Shown here: positions 1-8,159 of the stretch, one piece after another
Layout of the letters: the number at the start of each line of letters is the position of its first letter
Position numbering within the stretch: position 1 is the first letter of the stretch
Source of the DNA: Jejubacter sp036620675
GTDB lineage: Bacteria > Pseudomonadota > Gammaproteobacteria > Enterobacterales > Enterobacteriaceae
DNA: 50,628 nucleotides
Assembly (NCBI GenBank): GCA_036620675.1
Contig: JAZHEE010000031.1
Direction: 5' to 3' (one strand)
Position numbers and translations under genes: made by a program
The notes under the pieces: generated by a model
Databases searched by the model: none
What the model saw: the letters and a program-made list of their open reading frames with translations, nothing else
What the model was told of the DNA's origin: nothing

Positions 1-150
1 TCAGCGGCGTTTTTTACCGCCGGGGAGCCCGGGTTGCCAGGGGAGCGGCGACTGAGCCCCCCTGGCCCGTTCACCCGCGGTGAATTAACAGAGAAGCAAT
101 CACTCAAAGTGAACGGAACAGCCCACCGCATCATCATATTCTGCCCAGTG
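1..150 (+). repeat. Mosaic dispersed repeat, copy A (fragment cut by the window edge)
   Basis: Positions 2-150 repeat at 825-973 with few differences, including the segment around 80-118 (ends in AAAGTGAACGG). It is therefore the tail part of the same element as copy C downstream, in the same orientation. Small frames across it are not conserved between copies, so I regard it as non-coding. I do not recognise the family by name. Confidence 0.8.
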
Positions 151-189
151 ACCTTTCAGATGCAGGCCGGGGCGGCGGTTGTATTGGTG

Positions 190-601
190 GTCATGCCGGC
201 TGCACTATTTCTGCGCCAGTGTCGTGTTCTGGAGGAATATGCCGCGCTGGCGGAGATTCCGTTCACCTGAAGGTGATTTCTCTTATGCCGGTTGCGGAGT
301 CGGTGAATTCACAGTGATGTGCCGTATTCCGGAGAAATATGCCGCGCTGGCGAAGGTTCCGTTCACCTTAAGGTGATTTCTCTTATGCCGGTTGCGAAAC
401 CGGTGAACGGGCCAGGGGCTCAAATGCCGCCCCTGACAACCCCGCTTTCCGGCGTGAAAATCGCCCTTCGGGGCCCCTGCGTATTCCCGCCAGCCGGACG
501 GGGCGGGCGTGACGTCACCTCCCTGTGCCGCACGCCCTCAGCCCGACGTCCTGTCGGGCTGACCCTGGCGGCCGTGAACGCTGCGGCGATTTTCAGGCCG
601 G
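190..601 (-). repeat. Mosaic dispersed repeat, copy B (inverted and diverged)
   Basis: Read on the minus strand, this copy follows the order of copy C. The head is at 601-585 (CCGGCCTGAAAATCGCC, against CCGGCTTAAAAAACGCC at 691-707). A GC-rich middle follows, then the block at 466-404 that matches 828-898, then the GTGAACGGAA unit. That last unit occurs twice with a 100-base period (231-306 and 331-406, roughly 80% identical). Copies B and C are head to head around position 645. Confidence 0.7.
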
Positions 602-690
602 AGAATGTCATCGCCTTTAATCTTCTGCCCTGATTAATCAGAGCTGGTATCATTTGAAAAAACAGACTGAAGCGACGAGGGGCTTATATC

Positions 691-1175
691 CCGGCTTAAA
701 AAACGCCGTAGCGTTCACGCAGGGCCGGAGGAGCGACAGGATGTCGCGACAGGGCAAGGTCGCCATGGATGGAGACTCTTGCCCGTTCCGAAAAGCCCGG
801 AGTGATAAGCGAAGGGGCCCGCGACAGCGGCGTTTTTTAGCGCCGGGGAGCCCGGGTCGCCAGGGGAGCGGCGACTGAGCCCCCTGGCCCGTTCACCCGC
901 GGTGAATTAACAGAGAAGCAATCACTCAAAGTGAACGGAACAGCCCACTACATTGTCATATTCCGCCGCTTTTATTCTGAAACCGGGCGCCGGAGCCGCC
1001 TGTCACCCTCACCCCGGCCCTCTCCCTGAAGGGAGAGGGAGTCTCATTCTGCTCACTGGCGGTGAATCAACAGAGAAGCAGTGACGCAAAGTGAACGGAA
1101 CAGCCCGCCGCATCGTCATATTCTGCCGCTTTTATTCTGAAACAGGGCGCCGTAGCCGCCTGTCACCATCTTCCA
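691..1175 (+). repeat. Mosaic dispersed repeat, copy C (fullest copy)
   Basis: This is the most complete copy. It has a head at 691-707, a middle that reads through a short arginine-rich frame (654-878), and a CCGGGGAGCCC block near 842. Two tail units follow at about 900-1015 and 1063-1170. Each tail unit contains GGTGAAT-AACAGAGAAGCA, then GTGAACGGAACAGCCC, then a CATATT/CCGCTTTTATTCTGAAAC stretch and a GGGCGCCG end. A palindrome at 1018-1040 (CCCTCTCC with GGAGAGGG arms) separates the units. The same units recur inverted at 50404-50628. No gene is supported anywhere in 1-1271. Confidence 0.75.
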
Positions 1176-1271
1176 CGGGACGTACACCCAGGAAGGGAGC
1201 TTCCCCCCAGGTCTTCTAAAACCTCACGCTAATCTGCGATAATTCATTTAATTATCAATAAAAAACGCCCA

Positions 1272-2744
1272 TCACCAGTACCCCAGCCACTTCCACCACA
1301 GCCCGCCGACGATTAACCAGACCGCCAGGTTAATCACGCTCATAATAAAACCGGCCTTCCACCACTGGCTAAGCGTGGTATAGCCGGAACCGAAAATAAT
1401 CGGCGCCGTACCGGTGGCGTAATGGGTTAACGACATCATCAGCGAAGAGGAGAATCCCAGTATCAGACCCAGCAGCGCAGGCGGGGCGCCCAGCGTGATA
1501 CCGGCTGCGAAGAAGGCGGCGAACATTGCGGTGACGTGGGCGGTGGTGCTGGCGAAAAAATAGTGAGAGTAAAGATAAACCAGGGTTAACAGCAGCGTGC
1601 TGCTTACCCAGCCCAGCCCCATATGGCTGATACTGCCGCCGACCGCCAGCGACAGCCAGTGAATCAGCCCCAGCTTACCCAGAAAGCTGGCCATCATCAC
1701 CAGGGCTGCGAACCAGACCACCGTATCCCAGGCGCCTTTGTGCTTGAGAATATCGTCCCAGCTCAGTACGCCGCTGCCCAACAGCACCGCCAGCCCAATT
1801 AGCGCGGCGGTAGTCGGATTCACCGCCAGCGCCGGGCCGAACAGCATGGCAGGAACCCCCGCCCACAGCAGCAGTAACAGCGCGAAGACGGCCAGGGTAA
1901 TTTTTTCCGGTAGCGTCACCGGCCCCAGCGCTTGCAGCTTTTCCCGGGCGAAGTGAGGGGCGTCCGGCGTGCTTTTAATTTCCGGCGGATAGAGGAAATA
2001 GACAATCAGTGGCATCAGCAGTAGCGAACAGACGCCCGGTACCAGCGCCGCCAGCGCCCACATGCCCCAACTTAGCTCTACGGCGCCGTGAGTGCCTTTA
2101 GCGATCAGGCTGACCACCAGGGGGTTCGGCGCCGTGGCGGTAATAAACATCGCCGAGGTTACCGGGTTGATATTGTAGTTAACCAGCGCCAGATAGCGGC
2201 CGATTTTAGCGCTGCTGTTCAGCTCGGGCCGGGAGCCAAAACTGTCGGCAATCGACTTCATTATGGGGTGAATAATACCGCCGCCGCGCGCGGTGTTGCT
2301 GGGCGTCACCGGCGCCAGCGTGGTTTCCGCCAGCGTCAGGGCATAGGCGATCCCCAGCGTTTTCCTGCCAAACAGCGAAATAAAATAGTAGCCGATTCGC
2401 GCGCCCAACCCGGTTTTATTCAGGCTGATGGAGATCATCATTGAAAAGCCAATCAGCCAGATTAACGGGTTAGAAAATCCGCTCAGGGCGTCGCTGAGCG
2501 CGGCGCCGGGCTTGCCCGGATGGGTGACGCCGGTAACGGCGACCAGGGCAATAGCGATAATCGACACTGCGCCAATCGGCATCGCCTTACCGATAATCGC
2601 GATAATGGTGCCGATAAACAGCGCCAGTAACTGCCAGGCGTTAGGTGCAACGCTTGCCGGCGGCGGAATAACAAACCAGAGTATTAACGTGACGGCGACA
2701 GCGATCAGAGAGGGAACAGGCCTGAGCGGCGTGAGTTTATCCAT
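1272..2744 (-). CDS. DASS-family anion:Na+ or antiport transporter (CitT/TtdT/YbhI-like)
   Basis: A 490-residue inner-membrane protein with about a dozen hydrophobic segments, the usual length for the divalent anion:sodium symporter family. The signature SNTARGGGIIHPI lies near residue 150, where CitT and TtdT have SNTAR-GG. A second conserved stretch, TATAPNPLVVSLIAK, lies near residue 205. The likely substrate is a di- or tricarboxylate such as succinate, tartrate or citrate, but sequence alone does not decide it. The ATG at 2744 is preceded by GGGGAT. The gene stands alone; a good FNR-like site lies about 170 bases upstream, which would fit anaerobic carboxylate exchange. It lies between the left repeat block and rnz, and I do not know it at this position in E. 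coli. Confidence 0.88.
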   Translation of the reverse strand: MDKLTPLRPVPSLIAVAVTLILWFVIPPPASVAPNAWQLLALFIGTIIAIIGKAMPIGAVSIIAIALVAVTGVTHPGKPGAALSDALSGFSNPLIWLIGFSMMISISLNKTGLGARIGYYFISLFGRKTLGIAYALTLAETTLAPVTPSNTARGGGIIHPIMKSIADSFGSRPELNSSAKIGRYLALVNYNINPVTSAMFITATAPNPLVVSLIAKGTHGAVELSWGMWALAALVPGVCSLLLMPLIVYFLYPPEIKSTPDAPHFAREKLQALGPVTLPEKITLAVFALLLLLWAGVPAMLFGPALAVNPTTAALIGLAVLLGSGVLSWDDILKHKGAWDTVVWFAALVMMASFLGKLGLIHWLSLAVGGSISHMGLGWVSSTLLLTLVYLYSHYFFASTTAHVTAMFAAFFAAGITLGAPPALLGLILGFSSSLMMSLTHYATGTAPIIFGSGYTTLSQWWKAGFIMSVINLAVWLIVGGLWWKWLGYW

Positions 2745-2914
2745 AACATCCCCATTTATGACCCGCGATATTTAAGTTGCCAGCCTGAAGGCACAGCGCC
2801 AGGCGGCTTCCCTGCAACTTTAAGATCTGTTGGGCTGATTCAACGAAAGGGAAAACCCGGCAATGGCAGGGTATCCCGGCGGCTCAAGCGTGAGGGGACG
2901 GCGCTATTCGCTCA

Positions 2915-2928
2915 ATGATGTATATCAA
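2915..2928. promoter_or_regulatory. Candidate FNR site
   Basis: ATGATGTATATCAA matches the FNR consensus TTGAT-N4-ATCAA at 9 of 10 defined positions. It lies in the 259-base gap between rnz and the DASS transporter, about 170 bases upstream of the transporter start. Anaerobic activation is inferred only. Confidence 0.4.
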
Positions 2929-2964
2929 TGCGGTGGGGGATATGCGTGATTGTACTGATAAACG

Positions 2965-2991
2965 GGCCGGATATGATGCGGATATCCGGCC
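2965..2991 (-). terminator. Hairpin after rnz
   Basis: A perfect 10-base-pair stem (GGCCGGATAT / ATATCCGGCC) with a 7-base loop, 12 bases beyond the rnz stop. The following T-rich stretch is weak, so it may be a terminator or a 3' end stabiliser. Confidence 0.5.
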
Positions 2992-3003
2992 TGCGCGGCT
3001 TAA

Positions 3004-3918
3004 TTACAGGGTGACGCTGTAGAAATCTTCCGCCAGTTCAGTATTCGCAAACAGCGCCCGGCTTTCGGCCAGCAGGGCGGCGGCACCTTCGGGGCTATAG
3101 CGCGAGCTGATATGGGTAATAATCAATCGAGCGGCGGCCGCGTCGCGGGCAAGCTCTGCCGCCTGACGACTGGTGGAATGGCCGCGGCTGTTGGCCTTTC
3201 CCGCCATGGCGTGCTCCAGGGTCGCTTCATGAACGATAAGATCCGCTCCGCGTGCGAGCGTCAGCGCATTGGGGGTTGGCGCCGTGTCGCCGAAGATGGC
3301 GACGGTTTTGCCGCGTAGCGGGGGCCCCAGCCATTCGCGGCCGTCAATGACCCGGCCATCCTCCAGTCTGACGCATTCGCCTTTTTTCAGCTTCTGGAAC
3401 AGCGGCCCGGGTTGGATGCCCGCTGCGGCCAGCCCACGGGCGTCAAGCGCGCCGGGTCTGTCGCGCTGCTCAATACGCCAGCCGTAGCACTCCACCGGGT
3501 GTACCAACGGGGCGGCGCTAACCCGTAGTTCGCCGTCGTCAAATATTTGTCCTGGCGAGATCTCGTGAATTTCCATCGGGTAGTCGGTCCAGGAGCCGCT
3601 GAGTCGCAGACAGGTTTCGACATACTCCCGCAGCCCTTTAGGGCCGTACAGCGTTATCGGTGCGGCGCTACCCGCCATGGAGCGGCTGCATAGCAGGCCC
3701 GGCAGGCCGAAAATATGGTCGCCGTGCAGATGGCTGATAAAGATCTTCTCGATATTTCCGGGATGGCTGGCCGTGTGCAGCAACTGGTGTTGAGTGCCTT
3801 CGCCGCAGTCGAACAGCCAGCGCCCGCTTCCCTGGTCAGCAGGTTTAAACAGAATGGCGGTGACATTGCGTGAACGGGTTGGGATGCCTGCGGAGGTGCC
3901 GAGAAAAGTCAATTCCAT
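3004..3918 (-). CDS. rnz: Ribonuclease Z / ribonuclease BN (ElaC)
   Basis: A 304-residue metallo-beta-lactamase-fold nuclease that processes tRNA 3' ends; E. coli RNase Z is 305 residues. It begins MELTFLGTSAG, which fixes the start at the ATG at 3918; a longer upstream frame has no family similarity. The zinc motif HLHGDH is near residue 65, with FGLPGLLCSRSM just after it. The later metal ligands lie in FGDTAP and HEATLEH, and the C-terminal HSTSRQAAELAR and IITHISSRY are conserved. The gene diverges from elaA with 73 bases between the starts, the E. coli arrangement. Confidence 0.96.
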   Translation of the reverse strand: MELTFLGTSAGIPTRSRNVTAILFKPADQGSGRWLFDCGEGTQHQLLHTASHPGNIEKIFISHLHGDHIFGLPGLLCSRSMAGSAAPITLYGPKGLREYVETCLRLSGSWTDYPMEIHEISPGQIFDDGELRVSAAPLVHPVECYGWRIEQRDRPGALDARGLAAAGIQPGPLFQKLKKGECVRLEDGRVIDGREWLGPPLRGKTVAIFGDTAPTPNALTLARGADLIVHEATLEHAMAGKANSRGHSTSRQAAELARDAAAARLIITHISSRYSPEGAAALLAESRALFANTELAEDFYSVTL

Positions 3919-3991
3919 GGTAATGTTCTGTCGTCTGCGCAAATTGAAGCCCCAGTATAGCGATATCAGAAAAACAAATAAGGAGCACATC

Positions 3992-4432
3992 ATGATTCAG
4001 TGGCAGGACCTGCACCATTCCCAACTTTCGCTAACCCAGCTTTATGCGCTACTAAAGCTGCGCTGCGCGGTGTTTATCGTCGAACAAAACTGCCCTTATC
4101 AGGATATTGACGGTGAAGATCTGCGGGGCAATAACCGCCATATTCTGGGCTGGCGTGACGGTGAACTGATCGCCTGTGCCCGCCTGCTGGAAGAGTCGGA
4201 CGGCGCTATCGCCATCGGCCGGGTGATCGTGGCGTCCCAGGCTCGGGGAGAAAAGCTGGGCTATCAGTTAATGGAACAGGCGCTGGCGTCCTGTGAACGC
4301 CACTGGCCCGGTGTCGGATTGCGGCTGGGTGCTCAGGCTCACCTTGAAGCATTCTATGCAAGCTTCGGCTTTCAGCCGGTAACCGATATCTACGACGAAG
4401 ACGGTATCCCCCATATCGGTATGGCGCGTTGA
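3992..4432 (+). CDS. elaA: GNAT-family acetyltransferase ElaA
   Basis: A 146-residue protein of the GNAT N-acetyltransferase fold. The N-terminal LLKLRCAVFIVEQNCPYQD is almost identical to E. coli ElaA. The acetyl-CoA binding loop region reads GRVIVASQARGEKLGYQLM near residue 85, and GAQAHLEAFYASFGFQPV near residue 120 is the second conserved half. The C terminus is about seven residues shorter than the E. coli protein. The start is the ATG at 3992 behind AAGGAG; a longer frame upstream runs antisense to rnz and is not credible. The physiological substrate is not known to me. Confidence 0.93.
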   Translation: MIQWQDLHHSQLSLTQLYALLKLRCAVFIVEQNCPYQDIDGEDLRGNNRHILGWRDGELIACARLLEESDGAIAIGRVIVASQARGEKLGYQLMEQALASCERHWPGVGLRLGAQAHLEAFYASFGFQPVTDIYDEDGIPHIGMAR

Positions 4433-4500
4433 TGAGTACGCAAACCGCCCATATCCTGGCTATAGTCAATTGAGGTTAACTTGCATGAGGAAGGTAAAGA

Positions 4501-4812
4501 ATGGCGGAAACTTCAACGGGTTATCGCAGCAATCCGCAAGATGATCTGGAGCAGCTCCGGGAAACCCTGGACGAGATCCTGCACGCATCCGAGGATCCGA
4601 CGGATCAAAAATATATCGAACTGCGGGAACGTGCGGAACAGCGACTGCATACCATCAGGCAGCGTCTGAGCAACGCATCGGACAGCTATTACTACCGGGC
4701 GAAAAGGGCGGTGTGCTGTACCGATAGCTACGTTCGCGATAATCCCTGGCGTGGCGTGGGAATCGGCGCCGCCGTGGGCGTGGTGCTGGGAGTATTGCTG
4801 GCTCGGCGCTGA
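4501..4812 (+). CDS. elaB: ElaB: C-tail-anchored membrane protein of the ElaB/YgaM/YqjD family
   Basis: A 103-residue protein, against 101 in E. coli. The first 80 residues are charged and helical (ELRERAEQRLHTIRQR), followed by SDSYYYRAKRAV and the family C terminus. That C terminus is a single hydrophobic segment with GVGIGAAVGVVLG, ending in LLARR. Family members are known to anchor to the inner membrane by this tail and to bind ribosomes in stationary phase. Two cysteines (CC near residue 71) replace residues that are not cysteine in E. coli. The ATG at 4501 follows GAGGAAGG. The gene lies 68 bases downstream of elaA and may be cotranscribed with it. Confidence 0.92.
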   Translation: MAETSTGYRSNPQDDLEQLRETLDEILHASEDPTDQKYIELRERAEQRLHTIRQRLSNASDSYYYRAKRAVCCTDSYVRDNPWRGVGIGAAVGVVLGVLLARR

Positions 4813-4917
4813 ATTCGCACATCGTGCGCCATTGTTGACCTTACCTAATGGGTGGGATTTCTCTTTGCCACTCAGACCACGTATACTTCAGGGCTTTTCA
4901 GGGAAGGCGGGGTTAGC

Positions 4918-6219
4918 GTGAATTCACTTACTGGGGCGTTGAATCAGTTGCTGCGTCAGCTCGATAGCCCGTTTCCTGAAGCGCCAGGCTTGCGGCAGTT
5001 CTATGTCACAGTGACACCGGAGGGCGAAGCCGATGGGCTGGCGTGGCTGGCGAGCCAGTGGCTGTGGCCGCAATTTTACTGGCAGCAGCGTGATGGCGTA
5101 GAGGAGCTGGCAGCGTTAGGGGCGGTGCGCCGCTTTTCCAGCCTTGCCGCCGCCCGGGATTTTCTGGCGGCGGAGCAGGGTGGTGCCTTGCTGCGTATCT
5201 GCGGCCTTAACGCCTTCGACCCCGAACGGAGTTTCCTGTTCGTGCCCCGTCTGCTATGGCGTCGTCGGGGTAATGAGATAAGCTTTATCCTGACGCTCTG
5301 TAGCGAGCGCAGCCTCCAGCAGGATGCACAGGTCGCCCGCCGTTTCCTCCGCCGTCTCGTGGCCCCGCAGCCCTTGCTCGCCCTGACAAGCCAGTGCCTT
5401 GAAGAGTGTCACCTGCCCACCAGGGAAGGATGGCGCGATATGATAAACCAGGCGCTGGATGCGATTATTGTCGGCGATATGGAAAAGGTGGTGCTGGCCA
5501 GAGCCAGCGACCTGCGCTTCGCAAGCCCCCTTTCGCCGGCCTCGCTGCTGGCTGCCAGCCGCGCGGTGAACCGCGGCTGCTATCATTTCTTTATGGCCTT
5601 CGATGACGATTCGGCTTTTCTGGGCTCCAGTCCGGAACGTTTGTGGCGTCGTAATGGTCTGGCGCTCACCACCGAAGCCCTGGCGGGTACCGTGGTGGGG
5701 GACGACGACGACGGTCGTGCAGCGCAACTTGCCCGATGGCTGCTAAACGATGAAAAGAATCAGTACGAGAATAGCCTGGTCGTGGAAGATATCTGTCAGC
5801 GCCTGGAAGGGGCGGCCAGCGTCACCGACATTGCGGAGGCGCAAATTGTCCGGCTGCGCAACGTACAGCACCTGAGGCGAGAAATCGAGGCCCGGCTGTC
5901 AGCGCCCGACGACGCCCTGTGTCTGCGGCGGCTGCAACCCACTGCCGCCGTGGCAGGGCTGCCGCGTGAAGCGGCGCGACGTTTTATCGAACAGACAGAA
6001 CCCTTCGAGCGTGAGTGGTATGCGGGATCCGCAGGCTGGCTTTCCGCCGATGACAGCGAATTTTGCGTGTCGCTGCGTTCGGCAAGCGTCCAGGGCGATC
6101 GCCTGAGGCTGTATGCCGGCGCCGGGATAGTGGCGGGCTCGGTACCCGATGCCGAATGGCAGGAAATAGAAAACAAAGCGGCGGGGCTGCGTTCGCTGCT
6201 TTTTTCGTCCGGACGATGA
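4918..6219 (+). CDS. menF: Isochorismate synthase MenF
   Basis: A 433-residue chorismate-using enzyme that makes isochorismate, the first step of menaquinone synthesis. Family motifs run in order: WLASQ-WPQFYWQQR near residue 45, EKVVLARASDL near 190, AFLGSSPERLWRR near 240, LQPTAAVAGLPR near 340, FEREWYAGSAGW near 365 and LYAGAGIV near 400. The start is the GTG at 4918, preceded by AAGGCGGGG and aligning with the E. coli N terminus (SLTGALNQLLRQL against SLTTALENLLRHL). A longer frame from 4852 has no family support. It is the first gene of the men operon, 269 bases before menD. Confidence 0.95.
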   Translation: MNSLTGALNQLLRQLDSPFPEAPGLRQFYVTVTPEGEADGLAWLASQWLWPQFYWQQRDGVEELAALGAVRRFSSLAAARDFLAAEQGGALLRICGLNAFDPERSFLFVPRLLWRRRGNEISFILTLCSERSLQQDAQVARRFLRRLVAPQPLLALTSQCLEECHLPTREGWRDMINQALDAIIVGDMEKVVLARASDLRFASPLSPASLLAASRAVNRGCYHFFMAFDDDSAFLGSSPERLWRRNGLALTTEALAGTVVGDDDDGRAAQLARWLLNDEKNQYENSLVVEDICQRLEGAASVTDIAEAQIVRLRNVQHLRREIEARLSAPDDALCLRRLQPTAAVAGLPREAARRFIEQTEPFEREWYAGSAGWLSADDSEFCVSLRSASVQGDRLRLYAGAGIVAGSVPDAEWQEIENKAAGLRSLLFSSGR

Positions 6220-6235
6220 ATGTGCCGATCCCCGT

Positions 6236-6419
6236 CATACTTCAAGCTGCAGGTGCGTTGGCCGCACTCGTGCACCTGGTCACATAGTACGGCTATGTTC
6301 CCGGGAATTCACGAGCTTGCCGCGTTACGAGGTCCTGATGGGCCTTGCCCCTTCGGGGCCGTGCTGAAGCACGTTCATGCCTGCCTGCGGCAGACGTGTC
6401 CTGCAACTCGAATTATTTA
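6236..6419. mobile_element. ERIC-like miniature element with an inserted hairpin block
   Basis: The element ends in imperfect inverted repeats, CATACTTCAAGCTGCAG (6236-6252) and the complement of 6401-6419 (about 13 of 17 matching). The left part (6270-6312) resembles the ERIC core: GTCACATAG, then a short palindrome, then GGGAATTCAC. The right part carries three small hairpins: GCCCC/GGGGC at 6347-6359, CGTGC/GCACG at 6360-6373 and CTGCC/GGCAG at 6381-6393. ERIC elements are known non-coding enterobacterial repeats that are transcribed within operons. This one lies in the menF-menD spacer and could form a structured mRNA segment. Confidence 0.65.
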
Positions 6420-6488
6420 GGGGATATATCAATAATCCGATCAGGCGCAATTCTTATAATATTTGATAAATGAATACCGGACTTCGAC

Positions 6489-8159
6489 ATGTCTACAAGT
6501 ACCTTTAATCGCCGCTGGGCGGCGGTCATTCTGGAAGCCCTGACCCGGCATGGCGTGCGCCATGTTTGCATTGCGCCTGGCTCGCGCTCCACGCCGCTTA
6601 CGCTTGCGGCGGCGGAAAACGGCGCTTTTATTTGCCATACCCACTTTGATGAACGCGGGCTCGGCCACCTGGCGCTGGGGCTGTCCAAAGCGGGAAGGGA
6701 GCCGGTTGCGGCAATCGTGACTTCCGGGACGGCGGCGGCAAACCTCTACCCTGCGCTGATTGAAGCCGGGCTGACCGGCGAACGCCTGATCCTGCTGACT
6801 GCCGACCGCCCGCCGGAACTGATCGATTGTGGGGCGAATCAGGCTATCCGCCAGACCGGAATGTATGCCAGTCACCCGAGCCAGACCCTTTCCCTGCCGC
6901 GACCGACGCCGGATATTCCGGCGCGCTGGCTGGCTTCCACCATTGATAGCGCCATGGGGCGGTTGCGCGCCGGTGGTCTGCATATTAACTGCCCGTTCGC
7001 CGAGCCGCTCTACGGCGATCCGGATGACAGCGGTTTGCCGTGGCAGCAGGCGCTGGGCGACTGGTGGCAGGAAGATACCCCGTGGCTGCGCGAAGCGCGG
7101 GAAACGACCAGCGCGCGCCAGAGCGACTGGTTCTTCTGGCGTCAGAAACGCGGCGTGGTGGTGGCAGGGCGCCTGAGCGCCCGGGAAGGCGAGCGGGTAG
7201 CCGCATGGGCGAAGACGCTGGGCTGGCCGCTGATTGGCGATGTGTTGTCCCAGACCGGTCAGCCGCTGCCCTGCGCCGATCTGTGGCTCGGCAACGCCCG
7301 GGCCGTGACGGAGCTTAACGAAGCGCAGATTATTATTCAGTTCGGCGCCAGCCTGACCGGCAAGCGTTTACTGCAGTGGCAGGCGACCTGCCATCCGCAG
7401 GAGTACTGGCTGGTAGACAATCTGGAAGGGCGCCTCGATCCCGCCGGACACCGGGGCCGACGTCTGGTGGCGGATATCAGCGACTGGCTGGAGACGCATC
7501 CGGCGGAAAAACGCACGCCCTGGTCGCAGACGCTGGCGCCGCTCTCAGAGCTGGCCAGAGAGCGGGTCGGCCAGATGACCGAAACCTTTGGCGAGGCGCA
7601 GGTCGCCAGCCGGCTGCCGCAACTGCTGCCGCACCAGGGGCAGCTGTTTCTGGGCAATAGTCTGGTGGTGCGGCTGGTGGATGCGCTGGCGCAGATGCCG
7701 GTGGGGTATCCGGTGTACAGTAACCGCGGCGCCAGCGGCATCGATGGCTTGCTTTCCACCGCCGCCGGAGTACAGCGCGCCATGGCGCGGCCGACCCTGG
7801 CCGTGGTCGGCGATCTTTCGGCCCTGTATGATTTGAATAGCCTGGCGCTGCTGCGTCAGTGCCCGGCGCCTTTCGTACTGCTGGTGGTGAATAACAATGG
7901 TGGACAGATCTTCTCGCTGCTGCCGACGCCTGCGAATGAGCGCGAACGCTTTTACTGCATGCCGCAGAATGTCGATTTTTCCCATGGAGCGGCGATGTTC
8001 GGCCTGAATTATCAGGCGCCACAGGACTGGGAAGAACTGAAGGCGGTGATGGAGAACGCCTGGCGAACGCCGGGCGCTACCGTGGTGGAGCTGAAGGTCG
8101 AAGAGACCGCAGGCACCCGGACGCTCCAGCAACTGCTGGCGCAGGTCAGCCATCTGTGA
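6489..8159 (+). CDS. menD: SEPHCHC synthase MenD
   Basis: A 556-residue thiamine diphosphate-dependent enzyme, the same length as E. coli MenD. It joins isochorismate and 2-oxoglutarate in the second step of menaquinone synthesis. The N-terminal Pyr domain has RHVCIAPGSRSTPLTLAA near residue 30 and FDERGLGHLALG with the cofactor glutamate near residue 55. The C-terminal PP domain has the thiamine motif from VVGDLSALYDLNSL to VNNNGGQIFSLLP (residues about 440-475). The start is the ATG at 6489, and MSTSTFNRRWAAVILEALTRHG aligns end to end with E. coli. Its stop overlaps the menH start by four bases. Confidence 0.97.
   Translation: MSTSTFNRRWAAVILEALTRHGVRHVCIAPGSRSTPLTLAAAENGAFICHTHFDERGLGHLALGLSKAGREPVAAIVTSGTAAANLYPALIEAGLTGERLILLTADRPPELIDCGANQAIRQTGMYASHPSQTLSLPRPTPDIPARWLASTIDSAMGRLRAGGLHINCPFAEPLYGDPDDSGLPWQQALGDWWQEDTPWLREARETTSARQSDWFFWRQKRGVVVAGRLSAREGERVAAWAKTLGWPLIGDVLSQTGQPLPCADLWLGNARAVTELNEAQIIIQFGASLTGKRLLQWQATCHPQEYWLVDNLEGRLDPAGHRGRRLVADISDWLETHPAEKRTPWSQTLAPLSELARERVGQMTETFGEAQVASRLPQLLPHQGQLFLGNSLVVRLVDALAQMPVGYPVYSNRGASGIDGLLSTAAGVQRAMARPTLAVVGDLSALYDLNSLALLRQCPAPFVLLVVNNNGGQIFSLLPTPANERERFYCMPQNVDFSHGAAMFGLNYQAPQDWEELKAVMENAWRTPGATVVELKVEETAGTRTLQQLLAQVSHL

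Noticed and set aside
231..406. Possible CRISPR array from the 100-base repeat period
   Set aside because: Only two units, each about 80 bases, without short identical repeats or unique spacers, and no cas genes; it is part of the dispersed repeat.
3919..3993. Longer N terminus for rnz
   Set aside because: The 25 extra residues are hydrophobic and unlike RNase Z, which begins MELTFLGTSAG; the extension would also overlap the elaA start.
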